Below, one piece after another: positions 30,851-40,373 of a stretch of 64,000 nt of DNA. Made by a program: the position numbers and the translations under genes. Source of the stretch: Pseudomonadota bacterium (GTDB taxonomy: Bacteria > Pseudomonadota > Gammaproteobacteria > Steroidobacterales > Woeseiaceae). Location: positions 1 through 64,000 of the forward strand of contig JACZWL010000011.1 in the NCBI GenBank assembly GCA_022572185.1, written 5' to 3'. Position 1 is the stretch's first letter; each line of letters starts with the position of its first letter. A model generated the notes under the pieces. The model had not been told where the DNA came from and made no database searches. It saw only the letters and a list, made by a program, of their open reading frames with translations.

Positions 30851-32134
30851 CTATTGTCGTTTGCCGTCCTTGATGACGGCCCGGACGTTCTCCAGCACGC
30901 TGATGTCGTCCAGCGGGCTGCTGTCCACCGCAATCATATCGGCGAGTTTGCCTGGCTCGATCGTGCCAAGGCTGTCCGACATTTCGATCAGCTCTGCCGC
31001 CACAACGGTGGCGGAGCGAATGGCCTCCATTTCACTCATGCCACCATCGACCATCAAAGCGAATTCTTCCGCATTAGCACCGTGCCTGGTCACACCAGAA
31101 TCGGTGCCAAATGCAATCTTGACCCCACCTTTATAGGCCTTACCGAAACTGGCTTTAGACGCAGCAGCGGCTGCCCGCGCCTTCGCTTTTATCGCGTCAG
31201 TAAAGAAAGGATTGCCCTCCATCGTCGCGGGGACCTTATGCCCGGGCAGCAGCGTCGGCACGAGGTAAGCGCCGGTTCGTTTGAAGAGCTTTATCGATTC
31301 ATCATCGAGAAAGGTGCCGTGGTCAATACTATCTACGCCGGCTTTGAGTGCGGCGTTGATGCCATTGGTGCCATGTGCATGTGCTGCCACTTTGACACCG
31401 AGACTGTGTGCCGTCTTCATGATTTCCCGAAGCTCATCGTCCGTCATCTGCTGGTCCGTGCCGGTTGCGGTATCTGACAGTACGCCGCCGGTTGCCGTAA
31501 TTTTGATCCAATCGGCGCCGTACTTGATCGCATAACGCGTTGCGTGACGGCAATCATAGGGGCCGTCACAGATCGTGTCCGGTGTCCACAAGGTCAGCAA
31601 TTCGGCTTTAAAACCGTCCACGTCACCGTGCCCGCCTGTCGCAGCAATCGAACTGCCAGCCGCGAGAATTCTCGGCCCGGGAACGACACCCTGGTCGATC
31701 GCGTCCCGAAGGGCGTAAATTGCTTCGGGTTTTCCGCCAAGATCCCGCACTGTCGTGAATCCTGCATGCAAGGTACGCTTTGCATGCAATGCGCCTTGCA
31801 GCGCCTGCATTGACGTCGTGACTTGCAAGGCATCCGTACGGGTGTTCGGGCCCAGCTCACTGAGCAGATGTACATGCATGTCCATCAGTCCTGGCAGGAC
31901 AAATTTGTCGGAAAGATCTATGATCGTAACCTCGCCGTCCATGTTTGCCGGGTCAACGAACCCGTCATCGACGGCCGTGATGCGATTACCCTCGATAGTT
32001 ATCGTCTGTCTGGCTTTCGGTGCTTCACCGGGCACCGCCAGCAATGCGCCCGCATGAACAATGGTGATGTGCTCATCGGCAAATGAAATGCTCAACAAAA
32101 CTGACACCAGTATCAGGCAGACGGCGACACGCAT
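30851..32134 (-). CDS. Exported metal-dependent amidohydrolase
   Basis: A 427-residue amidohydrolase with a signal peptide (VAVCLILVSVLLSISFADE). The metal site is complete: HVH in LMDMHVHLL, carboxylated Lys in YGADWIKITATGG, His in AAHAHGTNGI, His in SIDHGTFLDD and Asp in AFGTDSGV. This order fits the imidazolonepropionase/Xaa-Pro dipeptidase-like exported subgroup. A good AGAGGAA site precedes the ATG. It is followed closely by the FAD oxidoreductase; a joint peptide or lactam breakdown role is possible but not shown. Confidence 0.87.
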   Translation of the reverse strand: MRVAVCLILVSVLLSISFADEHITIVHAGALLAVPGEAPKARQTITIEGNRITAVDDGFVDPANMDGEVTIIDLSDKFVLPGLMDMHVHLLSELGPNTRTDALQVTTSMQALQGALHAKRTLHAGFTTVRDLGGKPEAIYALRDAIDQGVVPGPRILAAGSSIAATGGHGDVDGFKAELLTLWTPDTICDGPYDCRHATRYAIKYGADWIKITATGGVLSDTATGTDQQMTDDELREIMKTAHSLGVKVAAHAHGTNGINAALKAGVDSIDHGTFLDDESIKLFKRTGAYLVPTLLPGHKVPATMEGNPFFTDAIKAKARAAAAASKASFGKAYKGGVKIAFGTDSGVTRHGANAEEFALMVDGGMSEMEAIRSATVVAAELIEMSDSLGTIEPGKLADMIAVDSSPLDDISVLENVRAVIKDGKRQ

Positions 32135-32157
32135 AATTTTCCTCTTTGTAATTGTTC

Positions 32158-32216
32158 GCGGCTAAAGCCGCTCCCGCTGGTGCCTGTAGATGCGCCGTAG
32201 GAACGGCTTTAGACGC
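32158..32216. repeat. Inverted pair of REP-like elements
   Basis: GCGGCTAAAGCCGC (32158-32171) is followed by an inverted, slightly diverged copy GTAGGAACGGCTTTAGACGC (32197-32216). It lies between parB and the amidohydrolase gene and has the same core as the arrays in the atp operon. It looks like a REPIN-type doublet and may limit read-through from parB. Confidence 0.8.
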
Positions 32217-32234
32217 AAATGGTTTTTGCTAATT

Positions 32235-33128
32235 CTATTTTATGTGTTTAAGAATTCCGTCGAGCTCGTCGAGGCTGTTGTAGTTGATCACCAGCTTGCC
32301 TGAGCCTTTTTGTGAATGGTCGATGCGCACTTTCGCCCCGAGCTTTTCCGAAACTTCAAGCTCGAGCCGCCGAATGTCTGCATTGTTGCTGGTTGCGGCT
32401 TTCTTAGTTGTCTTACGAGCCTGGTCTGACAGCAAGCGCCTGACAAGCCGCTCGGTCTCGCGTACCGACAACCGCTTCCTGACAACCTGACGGGCCGCCT
32501 CCAGCTGATGCTCGCTGCTGCTGATAGAAAGGAGAGCCCGGGCGTGGCCCATTTCGATCTGTCGCGACTCGAGCATCCCCTTGACGCGATTGGACAGGTC
32601 GAGAAGCCGCAACAGATTGCTGACAGAAACCCTCGATCGCCCAACCGCATCCGCCGCTTCCTGATGCGTCAGTCCGAATTCCTTGATAAGGCGGTCGAGT
32701 GCCTGTGCTTCTTCGAGTGGGTTCAGGTTCTCCCGCTGAATATTTTCGATGAGCGCCACTGCAATCGCGGCGTCATCGGGCACCACCCGTACGACGGTCG
32801 GAATATCCGTCAGGCCGGCCATTTGAGCCGCGCGCCAGCGGCGCTCGCCCGCGACTATTTCATATCGCTGCGTTTCACCATCTGTTTTTTTCAGCAGCCG
32901 GGCGATAATAGGTTGTACCACCCCCTGCGACTTGATTGAATTGGCGAGATCCTCCAGTGTGTCCTGCCGCATGTCGATGCGCGGCTGGTACTTGCCACGC
33001 TGCAGCAGCTCGAGCGGAATATTTCTGAGCGTATCCTTGTCCGCCCCTGTAACAGAAGCGGTATCTGCGATGGGCTTGCTCAACAGCGCCTCAAGTCCGC
33101 GGCCCAGCCGTTTTTTCTTAACGGTCAT
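32235..33128 (-). CDS. parB: Chromosome-partitioning protein ParB
   Basis: CTP-dependent clamp that loads at parS. It opens KKKRLGRGLEALL, has the CTPase/arginine-patch motif GERRWRAAQMAG and ENIQRENLNPLEEA, a helix-turn-helix (HQEAADAVGRSRVSVSNLLR), and a C-terminal dimerisation segment; 297 residues. It follows parA by 45 bases. Its parS-like targets are seen in recF at 60030-60045 and 60642-60657. Confidence 0.96.
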   Translation of the reverse strand: MTVKKKRLGRGLEALLSKPIADTASVTGADKDTLRNIPLELLQRGKYQPRIDMRQDTLEDLANSIKSQGVVQPIIARLLKKTDGETQRYEIVAGERRWRAAQMAGLTDIPTVVRVVPDDAAIAVALIENIQRENLNPLEEAQALDRLIKEFGLTHQEAADAVGRSRVSVSNLLRLLDLSNRVKGMLESRQIEMGHARALLSISSSEHQLEAARQVVRKRLSVRETERLVRRLLSDQARKTTKKAATSNNADIRRLELEVSEKLGAKVRIDHSQKGSGKLVINYNSLDELDGILKHIK

Positions 33129-33173
33129 TCACGCATCTCTGAGTAATCGGGCGCGGACCCCATTTTTCTGTCA

Positions 33174-33956
33174 CTACCCTACGGCCCGGCGCTCGTCTTC
33201 GCGTCGCAGCACTTCGCCGGCCAAAGCGAGATACGCTATTGCGCCACGCGATGACCTGTCGTGAAACAGCACCGGCCGGCCAAAACTCGGGGCCTCGGCA
33301 AGCCGCACGTTTCTCGGTATGACCGTCCTGAATACCTTGTCATCGAAATGGGCAACAAGTTGTGCCGATACTTCATTCGACAGATTAATGCGCGGATCAA
33401 CCATCGTGCGCAACAAGCCGAACACCTCGAGATTGGGGTTGACCGTTTTTCGCACCTGTTCGACCGTGTTCAGTAGCGCACTGAGTCCCTCGAGTGCGTA
33501 ATACTCGCATTGCATCGGTATCAGCACACCGTCAGCCGCGGTCAAGGCGTTGATCGTCAACATGTTTATCGATGGCGGGCAGTCGATCAGAATAAAGTCG
33601 TATAAGCCGCGAACCGGCGCGAGCGCCTGACGCAAGCGCATTTCCCTGCCGAGTTCCTGCAGGAGCTTCACCTCTGCGAGCGTAAGGTCCTCGTTGGCTG
33701 GCAAAACGGCGAAATCGCCTTCGGGTGCCGAAACAATCGCGTCTGCCGCTGTCTCTTCGCCCAGCAATACCTCGCAAGCGGAGCGTTCGAGGCTCATCTT
33801 GTCGATACCGCAGCCCATTGTGGCATTACCCTGCGGATCCATATCTACGAGCAACACCCGACGCTGCGTTGCGGCCAGTGACGCCGCCAGATTGACACAG
33901 GTCGTCGTCTTACCAACGCCTCCTTTCTGGTTTGCTACGGCAATGATGCGCGTCAT
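33174..33956 (-). CDS. parA: Chromosome-partitioning ATPase ParA (Soj)
   Basis: Deviant-Walker ATPase that positions ParB-parS complexes. It starts RIIAVANQKGGVGKTTTCVN with both signature lysines, and DFILIDCPPS forms Walker B; 260 residues. The start overlaps the rsmG stop by four bases, so rsmG-parA-parB are translated from one message. Confidence 0.97.
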   Translation of the reverse strand: MTRIIAVANQKGGVGKTTTCVNLAASLAATQRRVLLVDMDPQGNATMGCGIDKMSLERSACEVLLGEETAADAIVSAPEGDFAVLPANEDLTLAEVKLLQELGREMRLRQALAPVRGLYDFILIDCPPSINMLTINALTAADGVLIPMQCEYYALEGLSALLNTVEQVRKTVNPNLEVFGLLRTMVDPRINLSNEVSAQLVAHFDDKVFRTVIPRNVRLAEAPSFGRPVLFHDRSSRGAIAYLALAGEVLRREDERRAVG

Positions 33957-34591
33957 GCGTCAGGTTTCCTGCGTTTAAGGGTGATAACGTGTCGCGCTTC
34001 CAGTCCCGGTACCGCCAGTTCGGTCACCTTGTATTTCCACGCATCGGGTAACTCTTTCAGTTCCTCGGCCGGATACCGGCCTTTCTGTGCCAGCATAACG
34101 CCTTCTTCCGCCAGCAGATGGCCGGCAAGCTCGAGCAATTGCGGTAATGGTGCCAGCGCTCTTGCGATCACGGTATCAAAGCGCTTGCCGGGTGCATAGT
34201 TCTCGGCGCGCGATCTCACTGCAGTCGCGTTGGAAATTTCAAGCTCGCCAATCATATGCTGCACGAAGGCGATTTTCCTCGCGTTGCTGTCCAGGAGCTC
34301 TACGGCCAGTCCAGGCTCCGAAATTGCGATGGGCAGGCCCGGAAAACCAGCGCCCGTTCCAATGTCGATCAGGGTCTTGCCACAGATCAGCGGCCGCATC
34401 GCAAGGCTGTCGAGCACATGGCCGCTGACCATCGCAACCGGTTTGCGAATCGCCGTCAGGTTCATGCGCGCACCCCAGCGATCGAGTTCGCACAGCAGCC
34501 GCGCGCACTTTTGCACACATTCCGGCGAAAGCTCCTGTCCGAGCGACTCGACGCCACTCGTAATCTGATCGATGAATTGTGCCTGGTCCAT
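33953..34591 (-). CDS. rsmG: 16S rRNA (guanine-527-N7)-methyltransferase
   Basis: SAM-dependent methylation of G527 in 16S rRNA. The SAM motif is LIDIGTGAGFPGLPIAI and the RNA-binding segment VIARALAPLPQLLELAGHLL. I start at the ATG at 34591 (212 residues), where the protein resembles family members; an in-frame start at 34645 adds 18 unlikely residues and would overlap the prpD stop. In most gammaproteobacteria the gene follows mnmG directly; here about 12 kb of other genes separate them. Confidence 0.95.
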   Translation of the reverse strand: MDQAQFIDQITSGVESLGQELSPECVQKCARLLCELDRWGARMNLTAIRKPVAMVSGHVLDSLAMRPLICGKTLIDIGTGAGFPGLPIAISEPGLAVELLDSNARKIAFVQHMIGELEISNATAVRSRAENYAPGKRFDTVIARALAPLPQLLELAGHLLAEEGVMLAQKGRYPAEELKELPDAWKYKVTELAVPGLEARHVITLKRRKPDA

Positions 34592-34641
34592 GACAATCAG
34601 GATTATCCGCAAGATCGATGAATATCGACTGTCTCCGTTTA

Positions 34642-36090
34642 TCACACAACGAGCAAGGCCATAAAATCATCGACCGTGGTTGCGGCGAGTTTTTCCGGAT
34701 CTGCACAAAGCGCATTCAGCTCTTTCCACTGCCCGGCTTTCAGCTTCGGCGATATGCTCGTTTCGAACTTGCGAATCAGCACCGGCATGCCTTCTGTCCG
34801 GCGCTGTCGGTGACCGATCGGAAAATCAATACTGACACGCTCGGTACTCGAGCCGTCTTTGAAGAATACCTGCAGAGCATTGCCGATGTAGCGTTTCGCG
34901 GGATCGAAATAGTCTTTGCTAAAACCCTCGTTTTCCGTGACTTCCATCTTATCGCGAAGTGCATCGATGCGAGGATCACTTGCTACCTCATCTTCATAGT
35001 CGGCCGCACTCAATCGGCCAAAAATCATCGGCACGGCCGTCATGTATTGAATGCAATGGTCCCTGTCGGCGGGATTGTCTAGCGGCCCGGTCTTGTCGAT
35101 GATTCGTACACCGGCTTCCTGGGTCTCGATAAGGACTTTTTCTACTTCATCGAGCCGGTCTTTGACCGCCTCGTGCAGCGTCATTGCTGCCTCGACTGCA
35201 GTCTGGGCATGAAACTCCGCCGGGTACGAGATCTTGAACAGGATATTTTCCATCACATAACTGCCGAAGCCTTGTGGAAAAGTAAACGGTTTGCCGCCGA
35301 AGAGCACGTCGAAAAAGCCCCAGGTCTTTGCGCTTAGCGCTGACGGATAGCCCATTTCGCCGCTCATCGCGATCAACGCCAGGCGCACCGCGCGGCTCGT
35401 GGCATCGCCAGCCGCCCAGCTCTTGCGCGAGCCCGTGTTCGGCGCGTGCCTGTACGTGCGAAGTGCACCGCCATCGATCCAGGCATTGGAGACCGCATTT
35501 ATCACCTGCTCATGCTCGCCGCCCAGCATCCGTGTCACGACAGCGGTCGACGCGACGCGCACGAGTAACACGTGGTCGAGCCCGACACGGTTGAAGCTGT
35601 TCTCCAGCGCCAGTACGCCCTGGATTTCATGCGCCTTTATCATCGCCGTCAGAACATCCCGCATGGTAAAAGGCGCATTGCCCTCGGCGCGGTTTCGCCT
35701 GCTCAGATAATCGGCGACAGCCAGGATGCCGCCCAGGTTGTCCGAGGGGTGACCCCATTCGGCAGCCAGCCAGGTGTCATTGAAGTCCAGCCACCGGACC
35801 ATCGCTCCTATGTTGAAAGCGGCGGCCACAGGCTCGAGTTCGTATGACGTTCCCGGCACGCGCGCACCGCCTGCGAGGGTCGCGCCCGGCACAACAGGTC
35901 CGAGGAGCCTGGTGCAGGCCGGGTAATCAAGTGCCTGAAAGCCGCAGGCCAGCGTGTCCAACAGGCAGTAATGCGCCGTCTCGAAGGCAAGTTTGCTGTC
36001 AATATCTGTGCCGCAAACATAATCGGCAATATCGATGAGAAGCCGATCCGGCTCGGCGCGCCTCGCCGATCGAATATCTGCTCCCGACAC
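34642..36090 (-). CDS. prpD: 2-methylcitrate dehydratase
   Basis: MmgE/PrpD-family enzyme that dehydrates 2-methylcitrate to 2-methyl-cis-aconitate. Visible landmarks are [41 protein letters not shown] and [15 protein letters not shown]; the 482-residue length fits. It lies four bases after prpC and is the last gene of prpB-prpC-prpD. As prpD is present and no acnD/prpF pair is seen, rehydration is presumably done by a housekeeping aconitase elsewhere. Confidence 0.94.
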   Translation of the reverse strand: MSGADIRSARRAEPDRLLIDIADYVCGTDIDSKLAFETAHYCLLDTLACGFQALDYPACTRLLGPVVPGATLAGGARVPGTSYELEPVAAAFNIGAMVRWLDFNDTWLAAEWGHPSDNLGGILAVADYLSRRNRAEGNAPFTMRDVLTAMIKAHEIQGVLALENSFNRVGLDHVLLVRVASTAVVTRMLGGEHEQVINAVSNAWIDGGALRTYRHAPNTGSRKSWAAGDATSRAVRLALIAMSGEMGYPSALSAKTWGFFDVLFGGKPFTFPQGFGSYVMENILFKISYPAEFHAQTAVEAAMTLHEAVKDRLDEVEKVLIETQEAGVRIIDKTGPLDNPADRDHCIQYMTAVPMIFGRLSAADYEDEVASDPRIDALRDKMEVTENEGFSKDYFDPAKRYIGNALQVFFKDGSSTERVSIDFPIGHRQRRTEGMPVLIRKFETSISPKLKAGQWKELNALCADPEKLAATTVDDFMALLVV

Positions 36091-36094
36091 GGCG

Positions 36095-37231
36095 TTAGCC
36101 CCGTTCGTCTATCGGCACCCAGGCCTGAAGACCGGGCCCGATGTAATCCGCAGCGGGCCGGATAAGTCTGTTGTCGGCTCGCTGTTCCATGATGTGTGCG
36201 GCCCATCCCGTGATCCGGGAACAGACGAAGATGGGTGTGAACAGATAGGTCGGTATTCCCATGAAGTGATAGACGCTCGCGGCAAAGAAGTCGGCATTAG
36301 CGAACAGTTTTTTCTCGTCCCACATTACTTTTTCGACCGCCTCGGATACAACATAAAGCTGCGTGTCGCCGGCCTCATCCGAAAGTGCTTTCGACATTTT
36401 CTTGTTGACCGCATTGCGCGGGTCCGAAGTCGTATAAACCCGGTGACCGAAACCCATTATTTTTTCCTTGCGTTCGAGCATGGCCAGTACGCCATCGGTC
36501 GCCTCCTCGGGCGAGGAGTATTTCTTAATGAGTTCCATCGCCGCCTCATTTGCCCCGCCATGCAGCGGGCCGCGCAGCGCGCCGATCGCACCGACTACTG
36601 CCGAGTGGAAATCCGACAAGGTGCCGGTAATCACCCGCGCCGCGAATGTCGACGCGTTGAATTCATGCTCGGCATAAAGAATCAGCGTCGTGTCGAGCGT
36701 TTTGCGATGAAGCTCGCTCGGCGCTTTGTCATGTAGCATGTCAAGGAAGTGACCTGACACGCTGTCGTCATCGGTCTCGACGTCGATACGCTTGCCATCG
36801 GTATGAAAACAGTGCCAGTAAAGCAGCATCGACGGCAGACAGGCGAGTAAGCGGTCGGCGACGTGACCCTGGTTTTTGAAATCGCCTTCAGGCTCGATGT
36901 TGCCGAGAATTGAAACGCCGCTTCGAAGAACGTCCATCGGGTGACTGTCCGCCGGAATCATTTCGAGCACCTGCTTCACTTGATCGGGCAGGCCGCGCAG
37001 CGTTTTGAGCCGCGTGATGAATGCGTCGAGTTCCGACCTGTTCGGCAATTTATCATGCATTAAAAGGTAGGCGACCTCTTCAAAACCGGCGTTATCAGCC
37101 AAATCGTAGATATCGTAGCCGCGGTACGTCAGGCCCGCGCCTTCCTTGCCGACCGTACAGATGGCGGTTTCTCCCGCCGATACGCCCGCGAGTCCGCCCG
37201 TTTTTTTGTTTCCTGCCACTTTTTTCTCCAC
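36095..37231 (-). CDS. prpC: 2-methylcitrate synthase
   Basis: Citrate-synthase-family enzyme joining propionyl-CoA and oxaloacetate. It begins [20 protein letters not shown] as in PrpC, has the catalytic His residues in [11 protein letters not shown] and [14 protein letters not shown], and an Asp-containing C-terminal segment; 378 residues, the short form typical of methylcitrate synthases. It lies ten bases after prpB. Confidence 0.95.
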   Translation of the reverse strand: MEKKVAGNKKTGGLAGVSAGETAICTVGKEGAGLTYRGYDIYDLADNAGFEEVAYLLMHDKLPNRSELDAFITRLKTLRGLPDQVKQVLEMIPADSHPMDVLRSGVSILGNIEPEGDFKNQGHVADRLLACLPSMLLYWHCFHTDGKRIDVETDDDSVSGHFLDMLHDKAPSELHRKTLDTTLILYAEHEFNASTFAARVITGTLSDFHSAVVGAIGALRGPLHGGANEAAMELIKKYSSPEEATDGVLAMLERKEKIMGFGHRVYTTSDPRNAVNKKMSKALSDEAGDTQLYVVSEAVEKVMWDEKKLFANADFFAASVYHFMGIPTYLFTPIFVCSRITGWAAHIMEQRADNRLIRPAADYIGPGLQAWVPIDERG

Positions 37232-37241
37232 TGTAATCGGG

Positions 37242-38135
37242 TTAATCGTCCGGCTTGTCTGTCAGCTCGGTGTCCGCAAACAACTTGTCCAGTTTTTGTT
37301 CGTATTCGTGATAGCCGAGCACATCGTACAGTGCGGACCGGGTTTGCATCGTATCGATGATCGCCTTCTGGGTCCCGTCCTTGCGGAGCGTTTGGTAGAC
37401 GTTCTCGGCTGCCGCCGACATCGCCCGGAAAGCCGATAACGGATACAGCGTGAGGCGCACGCCAGCCTCCGCCATTTCCTCCTTCGTGAACAGCGGCGTC
37501 TTGCCAAATTCCGTGAGGTTCGCCAGCACAGGAACATCGATTGCCGATGTGAATTGCCTGTACTCCTCCACCGTCGTCAAGGCCTCGGCGAAGATCATGT
37601 CTGCGCCGGCTTCGACATAGCCTGCGGCCCGCTCCAGCGCAGCCTGCTGCCCTTCCACGGCATGGGCGTCTGTGCGGGCCATGATCACGAATTTTGGGTC
37701 GGTCCGGCCGTCGACGGCTGCCTTGATCCTGTCCATCATCTCCGCCGTATCGACGAGCGTCTTACCGGGCCGATGGCCACAGCGCTTGGCGACGACCTGG
37801 TCTTCGATATGGCAACCCGCAGCACCGCCCCGAATCATTTCACGTACTGTCCGCCCGATCATGAACGCACCGCCCCAGCCGGTATCCGCGTCCACGAGCA
37901 GTGGCACATCGGTGGCATAACAGATCCGCCGAACGTCCTCGCAGACATCGTTCAGGGTTGTCATGGCCAGGTCGGGCAGGCCGAAGGAGGCATTGGCGAC
38001 GCCGGCGCCGGACAAATAAATCGCTTTGAAGCCGGCGCGTTCTGCCAGCAATGCGCTATAGGCATTGATTGTGCCCACGACCTGTAGCGGTCGCTCTTCT
38101 TCCAGGGCCTGCCACAGCCTTGCACCTGCGCTCAT
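37242..38135 (-). CDS. prpB: 2-methylisocitrate lyase
   Basis: Cleaves 2-methylisocitrate to succinate and pyruvate. The active-site loop is KRCGHRPGK with the catalytic Cys, the metal-binding Asp is in [11 protein letters not shown], and GCHIEDQV follows; 297 residues. It is first of the prp genes; no prpR- or GntR-type regulator lies next to it. Confidence 0.95.
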   Translation of the reverse strand: MSAGARLWQALEEERPLQVVGTINAYSALLAERAGFKAIYLSGAGVANASFGLPDLAMTTLNDVCEDVRRICYATDVPLLVDADTGWGGAFMIGRTVREMIRGGAAGCHIEDQVVAKRCGHRPGKTLVDTAEMMDRIKAAVDGRTDPKFVIMARTDAHAVEGQQAALERAAGYVEAGADMIFAEALTTVEEYRQFTSAIDVPVLANLTEFGKTPLFTKEEMAEAGVRLTLYPLSAFRAMSAAAENVYQTLRKDGTQKAIIDTMQTRSALYDVLGYHEYEQKLDKLFADTELTDKPDD

Positions 38136-38219
38136 TGCGATTCCTCACTCGTCAGGAACTTGATCCCGATCAGGAGATTTAATCCTTATCAAGTTTCCGG
38201 GGAGGCGGCGATTTTAACA

Positions 38220-38253
38220 AATTACCTGACGGTGCCGGCACCGTCAGGTAATT
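38220..38253. repeat. Perfect 34-bp palindrome at the acuI 3' end
   Basis: The half-site AATTACCTGACGGTGCC is followed directly by its exact reverse complement, with no spacer. The last three sense codons and the stop of the AcuI-type gene (AAA ATT ACC TGA) form part of it. It may terminate or process the acuI message before prpB; the run after the stem (TGTTAAAATC) is only partly T-rich. Confidence 0.85.
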
Positions 38254-39233
38254 TTGACGACCGTACGACCGCTTACCGTGCCGTCGATGTAAGCCTGAAA
38301 TGCATCGGGCAGCTCGTCGAATTCAATCGTGCGACCGCTGATTACATCCAGGTGCCGGGGACGAAGATCACCACCGATTCTCGCCCAGACCTCAAGCCTG
38401 AGGTTCCTTGGCGTGTCGACAGAGTTGATGCCGAGGAGGCAGACAGCGCGCAGAATAAACGGCAATACGGTCGTGTTGAGCGTCGGGCTTGCTGCGAGAC
38501 CAATGCTGGCGATGTTGCCCCCGTATTTGACGGTGCGCGTCAGCCAGGTCAGCACGTCACCGCCGAGATTATCGATGGCGCCACCCCACTGTGCTTTTTC
38601 CATCGGCCTCTTGCCGAGATCGACTTCGTCCCGCAACAGTACCTTGTGCGCACCGATGCTCTTTAAATACTCTATCTGTTCCGCTTTGCCGGTAAGCGCG
38701 ACCACTTCGTAGCCACGGCCATCCAGCATATCGACCGCAATGCTGCCGACTCCGCCGCTTGCGCCCGTAACAACGATGGGCCCGTTCTCGGGACGCTGGC
38801 TGTTTTGCTCCATGCGCTGTATGGCAAGCGCCGCCGTGTAGCCTGCTGTACCAATCTGCATCGCCTGTGCCACAGTCATCCCGACCGGCACGGGCACGAC
38901 CGAATCGCTCTTCACCCGTGCGTATTCCGCATACCCTCCATCAACTGTTTCGCTCAGGCCACAACCATTGACGAGCACTTCCGAGCCGGGTTCGAGGCGT
39001 TCATCTTCGGAACTGACGACAGTTCCCGCGAGATCAATGCCGCCGACGAGCGGGTAGGTTCTTAATATTTTGCCGGCACCGGTCGCTGCGAGGGCGTCCT
39101 TGTAATTGATGGTCGAGTGGCTGACCTTGATAACGACCTCTCCTGCGGTCAGGTCATCGAGGCTGAGCTCACAAAAACCAGCAATGATCTTGTCATTATC
39201 CTGGTCGATTCGAAAAGCACGAAAGCTTTCCAT
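38244..39233 (-). CDS. acuI: Acrylyl-CoA reductase / YhdH-type quinone oxidoreductase
   Basis: Zinc-independent medium-chain reductase of the YhdH/AcuI group, 329 residues. It has INYKDALAATG and YPLVGGIDLAGTVV, the NADPH site VTGASGGVGSIAVDML, and the family-specific GLAASPTLNTTVLPFILRAV. AcuI reduces acryloyl-CoA to propionyl-CoA. Its position directly upstream of prpBCD, which oxidises propionyl-CoA, supports that reading. AAGGAA precedes the ATG. A general enoyl reductase is the main alternative. Confidence 0.85.
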   Translation of the reverse strand: MESFRAFRIDQDNDKIIAGFCELSLDDLTAGEVVIKVSHSTINYKDALAATGAGKILRTYPLVGGIDLAGTVVSSEDERLEPGSEVLVNGCGLSETVDGGYAEYARVKSDSVVPVPVGMTVAQAMQIGTAGYTAALAIQRMEQNSQRPENGPIVVTGASGGVGSIAVDMLDGRGYEVVALTGKAEQIEYLKSIGAHKVLLRDEVDLGKRPMEKAQWGGAIDNLGGDVLTWLTRTVKYGGNIASIGLAASPTLNTTVLPFILRAVCLLGINSVDTPRNLRLEVWARIGGDLRPRHLDVISGRTIEFDELPDAFQAYIDGTVSGRTVVKIT

Positions 39234-39250
39234 AGCAGTTCCTTTTCTTT

Positions 39251-40225
39251 TCAGTCTATTTCGGCGGTCCCGGCCCTATCCAGCCAGTACTCGATGCCCA
39301 TCGTGTTGATCTCAACATCCAGGTCGAGGATGGCATGCAGCCGATCCTCATCTGCTTCGACGCCATGCGTCTCAAGGCAATTGGTCAAGTACGAAAACAT
39401 GGCTGTCTGCATCGCCTCGGTTCGATTGTTGTCGGTGGCGTGTTCTCTTGCAATTGCAACGAAGTCGTCTATTCGTTTGTGCATGTCATCCGCGAGGCGG
39501 ACAAGGTTCGTGACGCGACTGTAGTGCGTCAGGTATAGCTGTTCCGGCTGCAGACCCATTATCCGGTCAATTGCCTTGTGCGCCTCGGCCGGATCGAAGT
39601 GAATCGGTGTCGTGGTCGGATAAATAAATTCGCCAGCCGCAGTATCCAGCTCCCGGTAGGACACGCCGAAGCTGTCGCCGGTAAACACGCCTTTCGATGC
39701 CGGGTCCGACAGGCAGTAGTGATGCCGCGCATGGCCCTCGGTGAAAATGCACTGCAGGGGCCGGCCTTGTAAAAGGATCGTTTGTTCATCGTCGACGACA
39801 ATTATTCGCTTCGCATCGATTGGCACAGGGACCCCGTATTCTTTATCGAAGTGCTCCGCACCAAACACGGCCCTGGCTCCCTGAATGAGCTTCGCCGGGT
39901 CAATCATATGCGCTGCGCCGCGCGGGTGAATGACGGCTTTCGCGTTGGGAAGGTGTTGCATTAACGCCCCGGCCCCTCCCGCATGATCGAGGTGCACATG
40001 CGTTAGAAATACGTATTCGACCGCTGCTGCATCAATGTCCTTACGGTCCAGCGCGTCAAGCAGCAACACCGTGCTGTGATTGACGCCGGTGTCGACAAAG
40101 GCAGCATGGCCATCCTGGATAATCAGGTGGCTGGCATCGAATAACGGCCGCAAGTGGTCGGTGTCTATTGCCGATATGCCGTTTTCAAGCTCGGTTATGC
40201 GGGCCACTTGATTAGCTCTGTTCAC
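39251..40225 (-). CDS. Metallo-beta-lactamase-fold hydrolase
   Basis: A 324-residue MBL-fold protein. The zinc motif is LTHVHLDHAGG, with further ligands in TEGHARHHYC, FTGDSFGV and YLTHYSRV, followed by a C-terminal helical domain (residues about 220-324). I start at the GTG at 40225; the frame is open for another 144 codons upstream, but that part is low-complexity and runs antisense to the DUF945 gene. A GTG at 40207 is an alternative. It lies 17 bases upstream of acuI and probably shares its transcript; a thioesterase-like role is conceivable but unproven. Confidence 0.85.
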   Translation of the reverse strand: MNRANQVARITELENGISAIDTDHLRPLFDASHLIIQDGHAAFVDTGVNHSTVLLLDALDRKDIDAAAVEYVFLTHVHLDHAGGAGALMQHLPNAKAVIHPRGAAHMIDPAKLIQGARAVFGAEHFDKEYGVPVPIDAKRIIVVDDEQTILLQGRPLQCIFTEGHARHHYCLSDPASKGVFTGDSFGVSYRELDTAAGEFIYPTTTPIHFDPAEAHKAIDRIMGLQPEQLYLTHYSRVTNLVRLADDMHKRIDDFVAIAREHATDNNRTEAMQTAMFSYLTNCLETHGVEADEDRLHAILDLDVEINTMGIEYWLDRAGTAEID

Positions 40226-40373
40226 GAGTCTTTGTCCGGGAAAAGGCAGGCACGCTATGGTAATGGCAGAGCCCACTGACTTCCAGGCGGCCAGGGCGCA
40301 ATCCCAGCGCCGGCCCGAACAGCGGTGCCGTGCTAGCATCGCCGGGATCAATCGATACAAACGGAGATTCGGA

